Source: Baylisascaris procyonis (lineage: Eukaryota; Nematoda; Chromadorea; Rhabditida; Ascarididae). From it: a DNA stretch of 64,000 bases. The stretch's first letter is position 1; every line of letters begins with the position of its first letter. The position numbers and the translations under genes were made by a program. The stretch lies in contig JAZARR010000200.1 of NCBI GenBank assembly GCA_037389465.1, positions 2,673,501-2,737,500 of the forward strand, written 5' to 3'. Below are positions 17,127 through 29,675 of the stretch, one piece after another. The notes beneath the pieces are model-generated. The model saw only the letters and a program-made list of their open reading frames with translations. It made no database searches and was not told the DNA's origin.

Positions 17127-20100
17127 AGTACATGGGTAGAAGAAATCAGATGAAACATGCAACTAATAAAAAGTGTCACAGAAGAAATGAACAAGAAAGC
17201 CTGGCAAAAATAACCACTCAGTGAAAGTATCAGCGAAACAAACTGACTTGTGAATGTCCTCAATTTGGCAATACGCCAAAGTGACCGAAGGCATCAACAT
17301 CAATACCATTAGTACCACAATAATCTAATTGAATCGTTGATTAGTAGTCGAATAGGAATCGTCACAGCGTACGAAGTGGTCGTCGGTTGATCGATGTTGG
17401 CATTAGGTAGCGTACTCAACGGTTACACACACGATGTATGGCGATTCTTGCACGTATCTCCCCCCTCTAAGAGACGTTTCACACGGCATCACAACACGCA
17501 ACCAAGCGTCAAGTTTTAGGAATGCCATCAACTGTGTGCCTCTGTGCATGTGTGTGTGTGCGTGTGTGTTGTGTGTTGTGTCCCACCATCAAACGACGAG
17601 TACACAACCAACCAGCCGCCCATATAGCCAGCCGCCACTCAATGCCGTTATATAGAGGCAAATGGAGGCACTGTTAAAAACTAACACATATCGTTCGATG
17701 ACAAATAAAACGAAGTATATTAAATATAGCGCTTTGCATACATACTAAATACCTTCATATATATGAACTTAGACATGAGAAAATGCACAACACTTTGATG
17801 AAAAGAGATGTGAAAGAGAAAGAAGGAAAAATAAAGAGATGTGATCATAGCTTTCACTAAGAGGAAATGGCAATTGTAATAATTAACTCATAGAGATCAC
17901 CTCAACAAGTTATTAATTTATAAAGATCAACGCATTTACTAAATGGTAGCGTCTAAATAAAATGATTAAATATGAAAATAAAGAAAAAACTAAAGAATAT
18001 ACTAAAATATATTAAATATACCAAATATATAAAATATACTAAATATAGTAAAAAATATACTAAAAAATATAAAAGAGATCTCAAGTAAAACAATATGATC
18101 ACAACTGAATCAAATGCTCGTCTCTAACACATTAGTGGGTAAATAACTATTTTGCATTAATAGTTACGATACAAAAATGGATTTTCAAAAATTTCATCTA
18201 ACATTATGAAAGAGATTTGTGAGTTTTTTCCCCACCGAAATTATCTCTCTTTCATAAGGTGCATATGAGTTGCTCAATATTGAAATAATGAATGATATCA
18301 ACGTTTTATTAATGTCTTATAAGCGCTATCACTGATAAAATAGATTTGTCACTAACAGCATTTTATTCAATTTTGTTTCTTAATAAACAACAAGCGAAAC
18401 ATGTTATAATGTCAGCGCAAAAGATTTGTGATCATATTATTTTGAAAACGTTTGTTTCTGATGTACTACATAGAGTTGCTAGATATAAATCTTTAAGAAA
18501 GAATATTTTTGACAGATAAAAGCTTGTTCGAATACCCTTTGCATGATCGACATCCCAAGATTACACCCTGCATCCACCATATATAGCACACATGGTCTAT
18601 ATAATACATCTATACACATCACATATAACACTCACAGCGTTCATACCGTACTCCGTACCTCGCAAATACAGAAAGAACATTACCGTATCATATATCCTGC
18701 ATAACATGTACTATAAGCAATAATGTACTTTCAATTTCATATATATGGCGTTTTTATCACACATTTGAACCAGTATATATGAAACATGTACTTAGCAGCT
18801 CTACTATGCCATGCTCCAATTACACATACAATACAAATATACTCTGCACATAAGGGGCAAATTATCATTGCCCAACGGATACCAATTGCATTAATGAAAA
18901 ATCAAATTAAATCGTTGTGTTCGTAGTGGGGAAATTTGCATATATGAAATCATCTTAGGAGCTATAGACCGTAAACTATTCGCTGAACGAATCGAAAATT
19001 TCTCTTCTTTTTCTTGAGCATTATTTCTGACATCACGATACTCGAATTTGAAATAATTTGAGTGCTGCAACGACAACGTTCAAATCAGGATCTGAAAACA
19101 ATCCACTCCTTTCTTATTTATCCTCGAGCGAATAATTTTCAATGGCATCATGCATCAAGGCACTCGATTATGGAAATCGATTGCAGCCTAAGCAATTTTT
19201 AAATACTCTATGCTCCTAGCAATTTCTAGAAATGGTGATTGTATGTGGATCGCGCGAACAAAACTCTTCCTGACTTGTCTTTTGAAAGCAAGTTTCACGA
19301 TCACTGATGAATCGAAACGGGAAATATAAGGGTTTGAAATTTTAAGGACATTCTAAAAATAATACTGCCGTTTACCTTCGTTAACAAAGGTGCACCCTCA
19401 ACTACCACTAAAGATCAGGTCGCACAACTGTGGCAACACTAAATACAAACTTAAGATCCTGAAAAAAGCGCTTGAAAGAGCCTAACTTCTGCACCAGGCA
19501 CCACACCGCATATAAAAGTAGGTTTTTGAAATTCCAACCGGCAAGCGAAGAGTGAAGGATACGAGATTGCTCTGTTTATGCTGATGGTACGTGAGACTGT
19601 GAGAAAAACCATCTCAAACGTCGGCCGTCTAGTCTTACATAACATGTTCAGCTATACTAAGTTCAATAGTTCAACATAAAAGTTCGACAATTCAGATGTT
19701 AACACCACGCTGTTATAACATTATCCATAAAAACTTTATAAGAAACATATCCTGAACTTCCAACGAATCACATAGAATAAATGTTGATATTTCAGATTTA
19801 GGCAATAATCAAGAATTAATCAGCGATATTATAAAATTTCTCAAATAGTTCAAAAACCTCTTGAGGAATGAGAGTACACAAAAATAGCACAGAAAAAGGA
19901 ACGGAAAGTCAAGCAAATCGCCAAAACTAGACAACTCAACGCAAGAAGCGGGTCCCATCCCATCCTCTCACTTAGCCCTTTCCTTCGAATGCACATTTGA
20001 TTTAGCAGTTATGAGACTGCGAGAATTATGCATAAAATTGTTGAATAACAATTTGAGCGAGAACGCTCTTGACAATCCACGAAATCCAATTGCAAAACTT

Positions 20101-21078
20101 TTGCTGGTTAACACGCAACGATATATAAACCTATATTCTCAAATGACAATCCTTCGAGATTCATTGCAATCGACGTCAATCAATCATTATATTCCCAGAG
20201 CATTTTCATTCCCTATATCGAGACATTTTGTTGACTTCAGCCGTCTAATATTTTGATGAGCTTAATTCAATTGAATGAAGTTTTATGGTATATGCTTATG
20301 TTCTAAACTTATGCCTGACGCTTAAAAGAAAATCTATCATGACAAGCTTATTATGCTTGAAACAGTTTTTTAAACCTTTTTTGGAATCTATGGTGTCTGC
20401 TTAGAGTGTTGCATTTGCAAGATGCGAACTAGCCAAAAAACGTCCCACACTTCTGCTATTATCTTGCCCCTCCCCTCCGAGTCCCTTTCCTCCAGCCCCC
20501 CTCCCCCCATCATTATTTTTTAAAGTGCCATCAATCATTTTAAAGGTGTCATCAATTTCTTTTTCATCAATTATTTTAAAGTGCTTACGCTTGAAGTGCG
20601 AAAGACATACTCTGTGAACGAATGAGCAACGTAAGTAGCAAATTATGCAAGAATAATATTGCGCTATTAGTATTCGCAAATACTGTAGGGCTCGATTTTC
20701 GTGGCACAGATGGAGGTTTTGTTGTTCTTGACATATGGATCACACCCGATAGTTTTGGCATAAGCACGGATTGCCAATGGCTTTTTGACGTTAATCGGAG
20801 CGATCAGTTGACGAATATAATTCTACTGCCTCTAACAACAACAAATTAATGCAGCCGGCTGCCTAACGCACCGAGGAAGAGAAGCAAGTATTACATAGCT
20901 CAACTTCTATGAAAGATTCACCCACCATTTACTGTAGCTGGAATTTCTACCACTATGAGAACAGGCAATTTCTACCACTATGAGATCACCCAGTGTGGGA
21001 AAGCAAACAACACTGGACATGTAGCTGACCAAAATCGACGAAGCACTCCACGAACAAAAATAAATCAAATCGAGATGC
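17123..21078. other. No supported gene; GC-richer patch at 17.3-17.65 kb
   Basis: The 17300-17660 stretch is visibly less AT-rich, has a TG run at 17550-17580, and shows a TATATAA on the minus strand at about 17649-17655. The remainder is AT-rich with TATACTAAA-type repeats around 18000-18070. Confidence 0.45.
20942..20985. repeat. Two-copy 19-bp direct repeat
   Basis: AATTTCTACCACTATGAGA occurs at 20942-20960 and exactly again at 20967-20985, about 95 bp before the CA/TG satellite. Confidence 0.97.
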
Positions 21079-21683
21079 ATACACACACAAATGGGCGATT
21101 GCACGCGCACGTACACACAGATACAGACACGGACACATACACACACCACACACAACACATACAAACTACGCACACACCACACACATCACACACACCACAC
21201 ACACACACACACGCACACACACACACACGCACACACACACACCACACACAACACATACAAACCACGCGCACACACACACACATATATATATATATACAGA
21301 CATACAGACAGGCACGCACAGACAAACATACACAGCCACACATCGACACACAGAAACCACACATTGAAAAAACACATAATCATACATACACATACATATA
21401 CAGACAAACACATACGCACATACATACACATTCGTACACACAAACACAGACACACACAGACACACACAGACACACATAGACACTTAGACACGCAGACAAA
21501 CGGACATACACAGATAGCGACACACGCAGACACGCAGACACACACAGACACGCAAGCAGACACGCGCACAGATACACACAGACCAAAACACAGACACAAG
21601 AACATACAGACACACAGAAGCGCGGACACACAAAGCCACACATAGTCACACACACAGACACGCACATACAGACACACCAGACA
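21079..21683. repeat. CA-rich satellite, left arm
   Basis: About 600 bp of imperfect CA repeats on the plus strand, mostly ACACACAGAC-like units with CG and TA variants and a short (AT)n inside. All frames without stops here give Thr/His-rich or Val/Cys-rich nonsense proteins. Confidence 0.98.
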
Positions 21684-23062
21684 CTGTCTGTGTGTGCTCC
21701 TGCGTAAGCCTGTGTGTCTATGTGGTGTCTGTGTTTGTCTGCATGTGCCTGCGCGTGACTATGTGTATCTGTGTGTTAGGTGTGCCTGTATGCGTCTGTG
21801 TCTGAGTGTGTCTGTGTGCTTGTCTGTTTGTGTGCGCCTGTGCCTGTGCGTTTGTGTGTCTGTGCGTGCCTGTATCTGCGTGTCTCTGTATCTGTGTCTG
21901 TGTGTCTCCATGTGTGTGTATGTGTGTGACTGTGTGTGTCTCCGTGCGCGTCTGCGTATACGTCTGTGCATGTCTGTGCTTATGTGTGTGTATCTGTGTG
22001 TCTGTTTGTTTGTCTGTGTGCATCTGGGTCTGTGTGTCCGAGTGTCTCTGGGTGTCTGTGTGACTGTATGCCTGTGTGCTTGTCTGTGTGTCTGCTTGTC
22101 TTTATATGTGCGAGTCCGCGCATGTGTCCCTGTACGTCCGTGCTTGTTCCCGTGTGTCTGTTTGTTTTGCCGGGGTGTATGCGCGTGTGTCTGTGGTTTA
22201 TCTGTTTATCTATGTGTGCCTTCTTTATCCCTGTTTGCGTCTGTGTGTATGTGTGCTTCTGTGTGTGTCTAAGTGTGTGTGTCCGTTTCGTGTCTCTTTG
22301 TGTGCCTGCGTGTGTGTGTCTGTGGTGTGTTGCCTGTCTCTGTAAGCCTGTTTGTATCCTTGTGTGTCTGTCTGTGCGTATGTGTGCTTTCGTCTGTCCG
22401 TCTGTGTGTGTGCCCGTGCGTTCGGTGTCTGTCTGTGTCCGTGTGCGCCTGTGTTTGCCTGTATGTGTGTGTATGCCTGTGCACGTGTGTCTGCGTGTAT
22501 GTGGTGTGTATCTGCGTGTCTGTGTGTGTCTGTGTGTCTGTGAGTGTCTCTTTGCGTGTATGCTTGTGTATATGCCTGTGTTTGTCTGTATGCGTTTGTG
22601 TGTGTGTTTGTGTCTGTGTCTGTGTGTGTCTGTGTGTCTGCCTGCGTGTCTGTGTGTGTCTGCGCATTGGTATGTGTATGTGTGTGTGGGTCTACGTATG
22701 TGCGTGTGTATGTATTTGTATGTGTCTGAATGTGTCTGCGCGTGTCTGTGTGTGTGCGAGTCTGTGTATGTCTGCGTTTGTGTCGGTGTGTGTTTGTTTA
22801 TGTGTCTCTGTTTGTCTGTGTGTGTCTGTGCGTGTCCGTGTGTGTTTTGTGCACATGTGTCTGTGTATGTGTGCCTGTGCGTGTGTCCGTGTGTCTGTGT
22901 ATGTCTGTGTGACTGTGTGTGTATGATTTGTATATATGGGAACCTGTGTGTATGTGTGTGTCTGCGTATGTATGTGTACGCATGCGTTTGTACATATACG
23001 TGTGTATCTGTGTATGTGTATATATGTATGTATGTGTATGTATGTGTGTGTATGTGGCTGTA
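21684..23062. repeat. TG-rich satellite, right arm
   Basis: About 1.38 kb of imperfect TGTGTCTG-like units on the plus strand, the reverse complement of the left arm's repeat. It ends in TATG-rich variants near 23000-23060. The 405- and 414-codon ORFs here are repeat artefacts. Confidence 0.98.
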
Positions 23063-24377
23063 TATCCTTCGAGAAAACATGACCATAAAGTTAACTGTAA
23101 CAAAACGTGAAAGTTGCAAATCTGCAAGAGGCAGATCTATTGTGCATAAGTAAACGATGGAAAAATGGTAAAAATACCCCTTTGAAATAAACAAATACCC
23201 AGCATGTATGAAAATTCGGCGCATGTTTGACCAGTTGTGTTATGCGAACAATGGCAGCAACAAACACACAACGTTCAATTTATCGCATTTAAAGCTATTT
23301 TCAATTCATTTATAAAATTAATTATTATACGTTGAATCGGTCTGTGTATTATGCGTAGATGGGAACAAAAAAAAAACGAACAAAATCAACGCAGACACTA
23401 TTCACCACATGACAATAACATCAAACTTTAATATTAAACAAATACCAGCGAAACAAAACTTTCGAGAGGCGGATCTAGTTCCATAGCATATTCGGCGACA
23501 GAGAGAGAGAGAGAGGGAGAGAGGGAGTCAGAGAGAACGTTGAAACCACATATTCATGAGAGAAGCATATTTATATAGATTACCTCTATAATCTATGCAA
23601 TATCATCGATGATCATTGCAAGACTGAAAAATATTTCTGTCCATTGAAATTTTTTTCCAAAATCGAATTTTTCTTCACGAATAAATTCGAGAAATTTCCA
23701 CGCAAAAATTTCCATATTTCCTCAATATTTGAAAATTTTTTCAAATGGTTTCTAGCGCTCATATCATTTTCAAACAATGAAAACTTCAGTTATTGGCGTC
23801 GCGAAATTTTCAGCAACAAAAATTCATTGTCTTAGCATAAAGTTTGTAGATTTCTCTAAGCAGCGCTCTATGTCGACGACTGCTGAACCTATTACATCGG
23901 AATATCTAAGTAGCATTTCGATTCCCCTATCCCGGTCCCCCCCCCCCGAAATGAAGTCTCAAATTTTGATATTTTTTATACCTAAAAAGAATTTTCTTAT
24001 CAAGAAAATTGAATTGAACACGTAATAAAAGAAGAAAAAAAAAACGAAACGAATAAAATCAAGAAAAAAATTTTCACAAACGAAAAATTATAATAAAAAA
24101 TGTCATCGGGATTTGAATAAATTTTTTTTTTTACAAGCGAATATTACAAGCAACAATAAATGAATAAAAAAAAAAAAAAGAATACCTCTCAATACAATGG
24201 AAGATTTATCAACATGGATGACACCTATCGTCAAATAACACATTATATATCGACTAGTAATTGAAATTTATTATTCGAACTATATCATGCGAAAAATAAA
24301 GCGCACCCTAATTCCAACATTTGAATCTATTAATATTTCAAAAACAATTTGTCGTTTTACTACTGAAAGATTTTGCT
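23063..24377. other. 3' flank of the PKA gene, no gene seen
   Basis: AT-rich sequence with poly-A/T runs, a C-run at 23937-23947 and a short GA tract. ORFs of up to 82 codons are Phe/Lys-rich and look like composition artefacts. Confidence 0.5.
23502..23537. repeat. Short (GA)n tract
   Basis: This is about 35 bp of GAGA and GGGAGAG units, between the TG satellite and the PKA 3' end. Confidence 0.9.
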
Positions 24378-24392
24378 TTTATTTTTTTTATT
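24378..24392 (-). terminator. kin-1: Overlapping AATAAA polyadenylation signals for exon H isoforms
   Basis: On the minus strand two AATAAA hexamers lie at 24378-24383 and 24387-24392, about 610 nt downstream of the exon H stop. They are in a T-rich tract of the plus strand, so chance occurrence is quite possible in this AT-rich DNA. They mark a plausible end for the standard-tail transcript. Confidence 0.3.
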
Positions 24393-24998
24393 TTTTGGAG
24401 TCCCTCACATTAATTTTCCATTTTTCAAATGTTCAAATATACACGGCAGTATGTTATATATAGGAATAAGAATTCCAATTTTCAAGAATCTTTTATGAAA
24501 ATGCTTTCAGTCATATTTGTGCAATCATTTTTCCTCAAAAAAAAAAAAGATTTTTTTTTCTAATCCACAATTCCCTCGCTCTCTCCTATCGTTTTTAACA
24601 TGTGGAATTTTTTTTTTTTTTCAGAAGTGAACAGTTTTATATGGAAGAATTTTTCAAAAAAAAAGAGTTCCGGTGAATTGAAAATTGAGTAATCCATCAA
24701 AAACTTCTTAACTTTTTCAGATCTCAAATATGATTAAACCTTAAATGATTTTGTTCGTTTCTCTATTTCTTTATAAGTTTCATAAACAATCTATGCAGTT
24801 GAAAAAAAACGATGCATTTGGAAAATATACTATGCAAAAAAAATGCGTAATCACAATTGAAAAAATCCACAAAATGGAGAGCGAAGAGCGACTAGCAATA
24901 TTAAAAAAAAATTTTTTTAAATTTTAATGAAACGACGAATGCACCACAAATGATATCACTTCAAGTACACTCATATGGGAAATGTTCGTTTGTCGGTT

Positions 24999-25124
24999 TT
25001 AAAATTCTGCAAATTCTTTCGCACATTTTTCGGTTCCTGAAATCCGTAACGGTTCCTCTTCATAATCATCGAAATTTGATGCATCGCCTGGACCTCGGCA
25101 TTTCGGAAGAAATGGTGCCTCGAT
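24999..25124 (-). CDS. kin-1: PKA-C exon H: standard C-tail (residues 310-350)
   Basis: The exon has 41 codons plus [21 protein letters not shown], then [12 protein letters not shown], then [11 protein letters not shown]. It carries the adenine-contacting Phe327 and Tyr330 of the FDDY motif, the turn-motif serine (LRIS, Ser338) and the terminal FxxF hydrophobic motif that docks on the small lobe. The acceptor is TTAAATTTCAG|ATC, phase 0. The length matches the mammalian tail exactly. The wording of the tail ([31 protein letters not shown]) is the nematode form of PKA-C as I know it. Used with A to F it gives an ordinary PKA-C; it is skipped when exon G is used. Confidence 0.96.
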   Translation of the reverse strand: MEAPFLPKCRGPGDASNFDDYEEEPLRISGTEKCAKEFAEF

Positions 25125-26571
25125 CTGAAATTTAATCCCATCGTGAAGGTAATCTGCATCGATAGCAAACAAATGGAACAGAACGTTATTTTTTTGCATT
25201 AAAGAATTTTTTTTTTATTAGTATGGAGGATTTATTCCCATTAGAAGATGACGCATTCATGAATTTTATTTATGAATGTTTTAATAAATTTTGACACATT
25301 TCGGATTCAAATAACACATATATGGTTAAATTCTCTGAAAATAAAAAAAAAAGCTTACAACCAATATACTATGAAATGATTTTCTATGTTGTAAAATGCA
25401 TCCTGGTGTTTGATGAGGTTCGTTAGAAATATTCAACTCGTACCAACCAATTTACCCTCGCCTCACTACTTTCTCCTTCCTCGTCCCTCTCATAATGGTG
25501 AATACTTGAACGATTTAACAGCGCAATATTTTGGCCAACATTCCCTGCTCATCCCTCGAAGTTTGGGAATTCGCATAAATACTACAATTCGACCGCTAAT
25601 ATTTGAAGTCCATTTCATCAAATACACAATTAATGCTAACATTTCAAATGCTTGAATCGATGCCATCCAAAAAAGGTCTTATAGATTTCTTTCGGTTGTA
25701 TTCACGCAATTCGAAGATGTTTCACTTTCACATATACGCTTAATATTAGAGCTTTTTTTTCGAATAATATTTATAAGAAGTAATTAGTAAAAGTTATAAT
25801 ATCTGAATACTAATTTATCATTAATAAATTAATAATAATCATCAATTATTTCCATTTGATACATTTGTATAAATCTTGCAATTGCTCTACTAGGCGCTGT
25901 GTTGATCCGTCAATCATATTTTAGCTGCCTCAGTCGCTTCAATATTTTCGAGTCGTTAAATCAACACCATTCTTCCAAAAAAAAAAAAAAAAAGAATCCT
26001 CTATCAACGCAATGCATAATTTCAGTTAATTCTCAACGTCGAGAATGTTCCTTCACATATAACTCTTTCTCAAAATTGCATTATTAAGCCAAATCATGTG
26101 GATTCCCTTATGTTGAAATTTGCATAATTTAAACGATCTCAAATAGTAATGCAGAAAATGCTGATTTTAATCATACCAACCAGGCGTAATTTTTCATTTA
26201 ATGATAATATACATTTACGAGCAATTCTTGCATTTTTTGCAAAAATTCGAACTACGATGACGTCATATCTGAGTGAATATGATAATAGTCTTTCTGTTTG
26301 CCTTCATCTAGTTCTAATTTGATAGCAATGTGGAAAAAGTGAAAGCAGCTTGGCAAAATCTATCATTCAGGAATCTCTCGACACCCACTTACCTTTCTAT
26401 CGAGTATCTTTGACAACAGCGAATAAAGATATCGCTAAATATGCAACTGCAAATTCTATAGGATGATACAGGTGGAGAACGATTCCCATCATTAAGACTT
26501 GGACTATTGCATCTAATAGCGGCTCGTTTTATAGGAAATAAATAAATATTAAACGCGCAATTGAAATCAGC

Positions 26572-26649
<78 letters not shown>

Positions 26650-27804
26650 TAAGGTTTAGAAGACCCATGTAGTGAAACGCAAAAAGAATACACTTGCAGC
26701 ATTCCACTGAAGGCTAATAATGAACTGTTTCCACTAGAGATCTTAAACGATGGCCGACCGGTTATCTGAGGGGATGACCAACCGATTCACCAAGGTATTA
26801 TAAATTCTTTCAAAAAATGACGAAACAAGCAAGTGCAAATATAAAAAGGTGCTTTCATATGAACATTCGTGCATAGTAGACGATATACTCGCCGATTTCA
26901 TCAACCGGGAATAGACTTGTTAGTCAATTATCCGAGGATATTTGTTGGGTGTTTATTCGTACAACCTTCGTAATTGATACGATATCCATTTGTAGCGTTC
27001 ATTCTCACCATCATACAAAATGGAAAGCTTTTGTGCAGTAAAATTATCATGCAAATATCCTAGGGTACTATTAAATTTGTATTGTAAGGCACAAAATGGA
27101 TGGTGACAAATCACTACTTTATCAATCATCAACTGTGAATGATAGTGAAACATTTAACAATAGACTTAATGCAACATCACAAAAAATACAAAATATAACA
27201 GCTTTATCTGAACAAAGCCCACAGCAAATATTTGAAGCGAAAAAGCTGCTTAAATAGGACATTTATAGCACGTTTCTTTGTTATATGTAGCATTTGTTAT
27301 GGGCTAAGTTCTGACGAAAATATGAGTGCAAGATATTATAAATGTTAGTAACTGCTGATTAATTGCACAGCATTCTCCCTGCTCATGAACATAGATTAAA
27401 CACACCTCAACACTGAACAGACAACATGCCACACTGAACATTTTTGATCGATTTTATTTGAAACGCAGCAACATGACTCTCATGCTTGCACCAGAAAATG
27501 AATCCGATGTTTTTGCATGGAATTTGTTTTGCAAAAATTGTAGTATTCGAAATGATATAAGCATGAAAACGTCAATGAAGGCAAAGGAAGGGGGAGTGCA
27601 GAAAGGATGTGATAACAGTTCAGGAGGTTTTGTTTGTTTGAGAGAAAAAGTTACTAAGTCACATCACAACTATTGAAAACATTTTCTCATCTCTTCTTAA
27701 TTGTGGAATTTTCATGTAAAGCCATTAACACTAAAGCTCTACAATTAAGCCGAATTGTTCTCCAACAATCCTCCAATATCATATAATTTATGTCGACAGA
27801 CAAT
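25125..27804 (-). other. Sequence between exons G and H
   Basis: This is intron for isoforms ending in exon H and 3'UTR or flank for isoforms ending in exon G. A TTTATT (AATAAA on the minus strand) at about 27453 could serve the exon G isoform. It includes the (AT)n array at 26574-26646 and a cryptic 54-nt exon candidate at 26393-26446. Nothing else is recognised. Confidence 0.6.
26574..26646. repeat. (AT)n microsatellite
   Basis: This is a pure AT run of about 73 bp in the intron between PKA exons G and H. Confidence 0.99.
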
Positions 27805-27984
27805 TTAGAAATCTTTGAATTTGTCGGCACAAACATTTTCGGATGCGATTTTGAAGAGATCATCCTCTTCCTTGATATCTTCAACGAAATGCCTTGTATC
27901 CTCAGGTCCATTAACACGTGGGTAGAGTGCCTCGAAAAGACGACCTGCTTGATTCTCCTTGTTCGAGAAACTTGCCGGAGTCAC
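27805..27984 (-). CDS. kin-1: PKA-C exon G: alternative diverged C-tail (59 aa plus stop)
   Basis: The acceptor is TATGGGACAG|GTG, phase 0, with an open frame to TAA at 27805-27807. The first part, VTPASFSNKENQAGRLF, is a 17-residue stretch with no equivalent in the standard tail. The rest aligns with exon H: EALYPRVNGPEDTRHF for [17 protein letters not shown], then an acidic run (VEDIKEEDD), a serine near position 338, a cysteine eight residues from the end, and terminal FKDF for FAEF. The hydrophobic-motif phenylalanines and Phe327 are kept, but the DDY that follows Phe327 becomes VED, so Tyr330 is lost. The tail is 18 residues longer than H. I infer a duplicated terminal exon used as an alternative to H; the acceptor and the homology make it convincing, but expression is not shown. 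Confidence 0.9.
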   Translation of the reverse strand: MTPASFSNKENQAGRLFEALYPRVNGPEDTRHFVEDIKEEDDLFKIASENVCADKFKDF

Positions 27985-28045
27985 CTGTCCCATAAAAACA
28001 ACCACAATATCATGCAAAACAACCACAAACATCATGCACCATATA

Positions 28046-28125
28046 TTGAGGCTTAGCAAACTAAAAAAGCAGCCATATATTCCTGAGGCTTAGCAAGCTA
28101 AAAAAACTGTTACAGCCATATAGCC
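28046..28125. repeat. Two-copy repeat upstream of exon G
   Basis: TGAGGCTTAGCAAACTAAAA at 28047 and TGAGGCTTAGCAAGCTAAAA at 28084 differ by one base, and both are followed by A-runs and AGCCATATA. On the PKA strand each copy presents a T-run followed by AG. The pair lies 60-140 nt upstream of the exon G acceptor. Confidence 0.92.
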
Positions 28126-29286
28126 TAGAGTAATCAACTCAACATTGCGATGCTATAATTCTCATCCTAGCAGCACTGTGAAGTTTCCGAAATAATGTTG
28201 ATGTGAAACTTTTCGTCGTGTTCATGCCAATCGAAACAAACTTCAGAACGTTGGAAGCACAAATAACAGCATATAGAAAAAAACGCCAGCCTTATAAAGA
28301 GGATAAAATTGGTTATTTTCTAGACTTAAAGTGAGCGCAAATTGAAACAGAAAAAAATGCAGTGGGTTATTTAAATTGTTCTTTATTTTTTATAATTTAA
28401 AGGAATGTCATCTCAATCTTTGAGATGATTCGCAAGTGGAATTGAAAAAAGCCTTTCGAAGTTGGAATATTTATAAAGTAAAGCTTTATCAGCATCAATG
28501 ATAGGTTATCACTCAACTTATCACCGTACTGTCTTCTCGCTCCAAAACGACAACATATAAGTGCAAAAGAAGCTGTGGGGAATCAATTCATGCAAAAGAG
28601 GAGAGTGCAGGAAAAAATGAGTGCAAAAGAGGACTTTAAAAAAAACAACATCAAAGAAATGAAACGATATCTAGGGAAATCAAATAGAAGCAATGTGATG
28701 TGAGATCTGAACGTTTGCTCATGCTCGTAAATGCCCTAAGGGAGAATATATTCTGGAAAATGAAGAGTAAAGATAAACTGATAAAGATCAACATTGGTCA
28801 TATTTTCGGGTTGCACAATTTGATGTGAGCGCCTCATAAGAAATCCAATGCGTTGATGCTTTCTTTAACAGAAACCTTAGGTCGTGAGCGGTTTCGCTAT
28901 TCCACTTCTTCGTGCATCAAATGTAACTTCGAAATTATCGAACTTATCAAAGTCGAATACGCATTAAAGGGAATATATTCGTTCAAATTTTAATTACAAC
29001 AACACTTGACTGAATTATGTAGAGAATGATGACGATATGGCAAGCAAATTTTATTCACAAGTGGCACAAAAGTGGAACGATAATGACACATCAGGCGACT
29101 AATAAACGTACAAAACAATAGTAGAAATGCTGCGGTGAAGCAGTGGACAGATCAAGTGGAAGGGAATTGACTATGCTAACTGCTCCTCAGACTACAGTGA
29201 CGTTTGATCTCTAAATTGTAAACTGGCGTAGCTCATAATAACAATAGAGAGGAATGCTTTAAGCCATACCATATGCAGTTACGACC

Positions 29287-29288
<2 letters not shown>

Positions 29289-29357
<69 letters not shown>
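29289..29357. repeat. (AT)n microsatellite
   Basis: This is a pure AT run of about 69 bp, 320 nt downstream of exon F on the transcribed strand, so it lies in the F-G and F-H introns. Confidence 0.99.
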
Positions 29358-29364
<7 letters not shown>

Positions 29365-29675
29365 TTTACGAATATATGATAGTTCTTGTTGGAATTTTAC
29401 AGAAGGAAATTTGAGCGGTCAGCTTGCACTGCACTAACCACGAAGATTGCAAGACTAAACATTAATAAATTTGCGGTTCTTTTGTATATTTGTATTGTTT
29501 AAATCAACAAAGCAATGCGAACGTAATACAAATGGTGCACGTAGGTAATAGAGGGAAGGGTTGCACAGTCCAGGTATGACACACGTGAGGATGATTCATT
29601 GCAAAGTTGGCGATTTGAATAGTGATAGGTTTAAAGCAGTAACCTACATTTCAGAGAGCATAAAAGTTCACATAC

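Noticed and set aside
20585..20849. 75-codon plus ORF (MSNVSSKLCKNN) and its minus shadow
   Set aside because: The ATG is followed within eight bases by GTAAGT, and the frame has no known motif; there is insufficient support for either strand.
21936..23224. 405- and 414-codon ORFs, and other 100-220 codon ORFs on both strands
   Set aside because: They are six-frame products of the CA/TG satellite (Val/Cys/Ser or Thr/His/Arg periodic proteins), open in nearly every frame, with no conserved motif.
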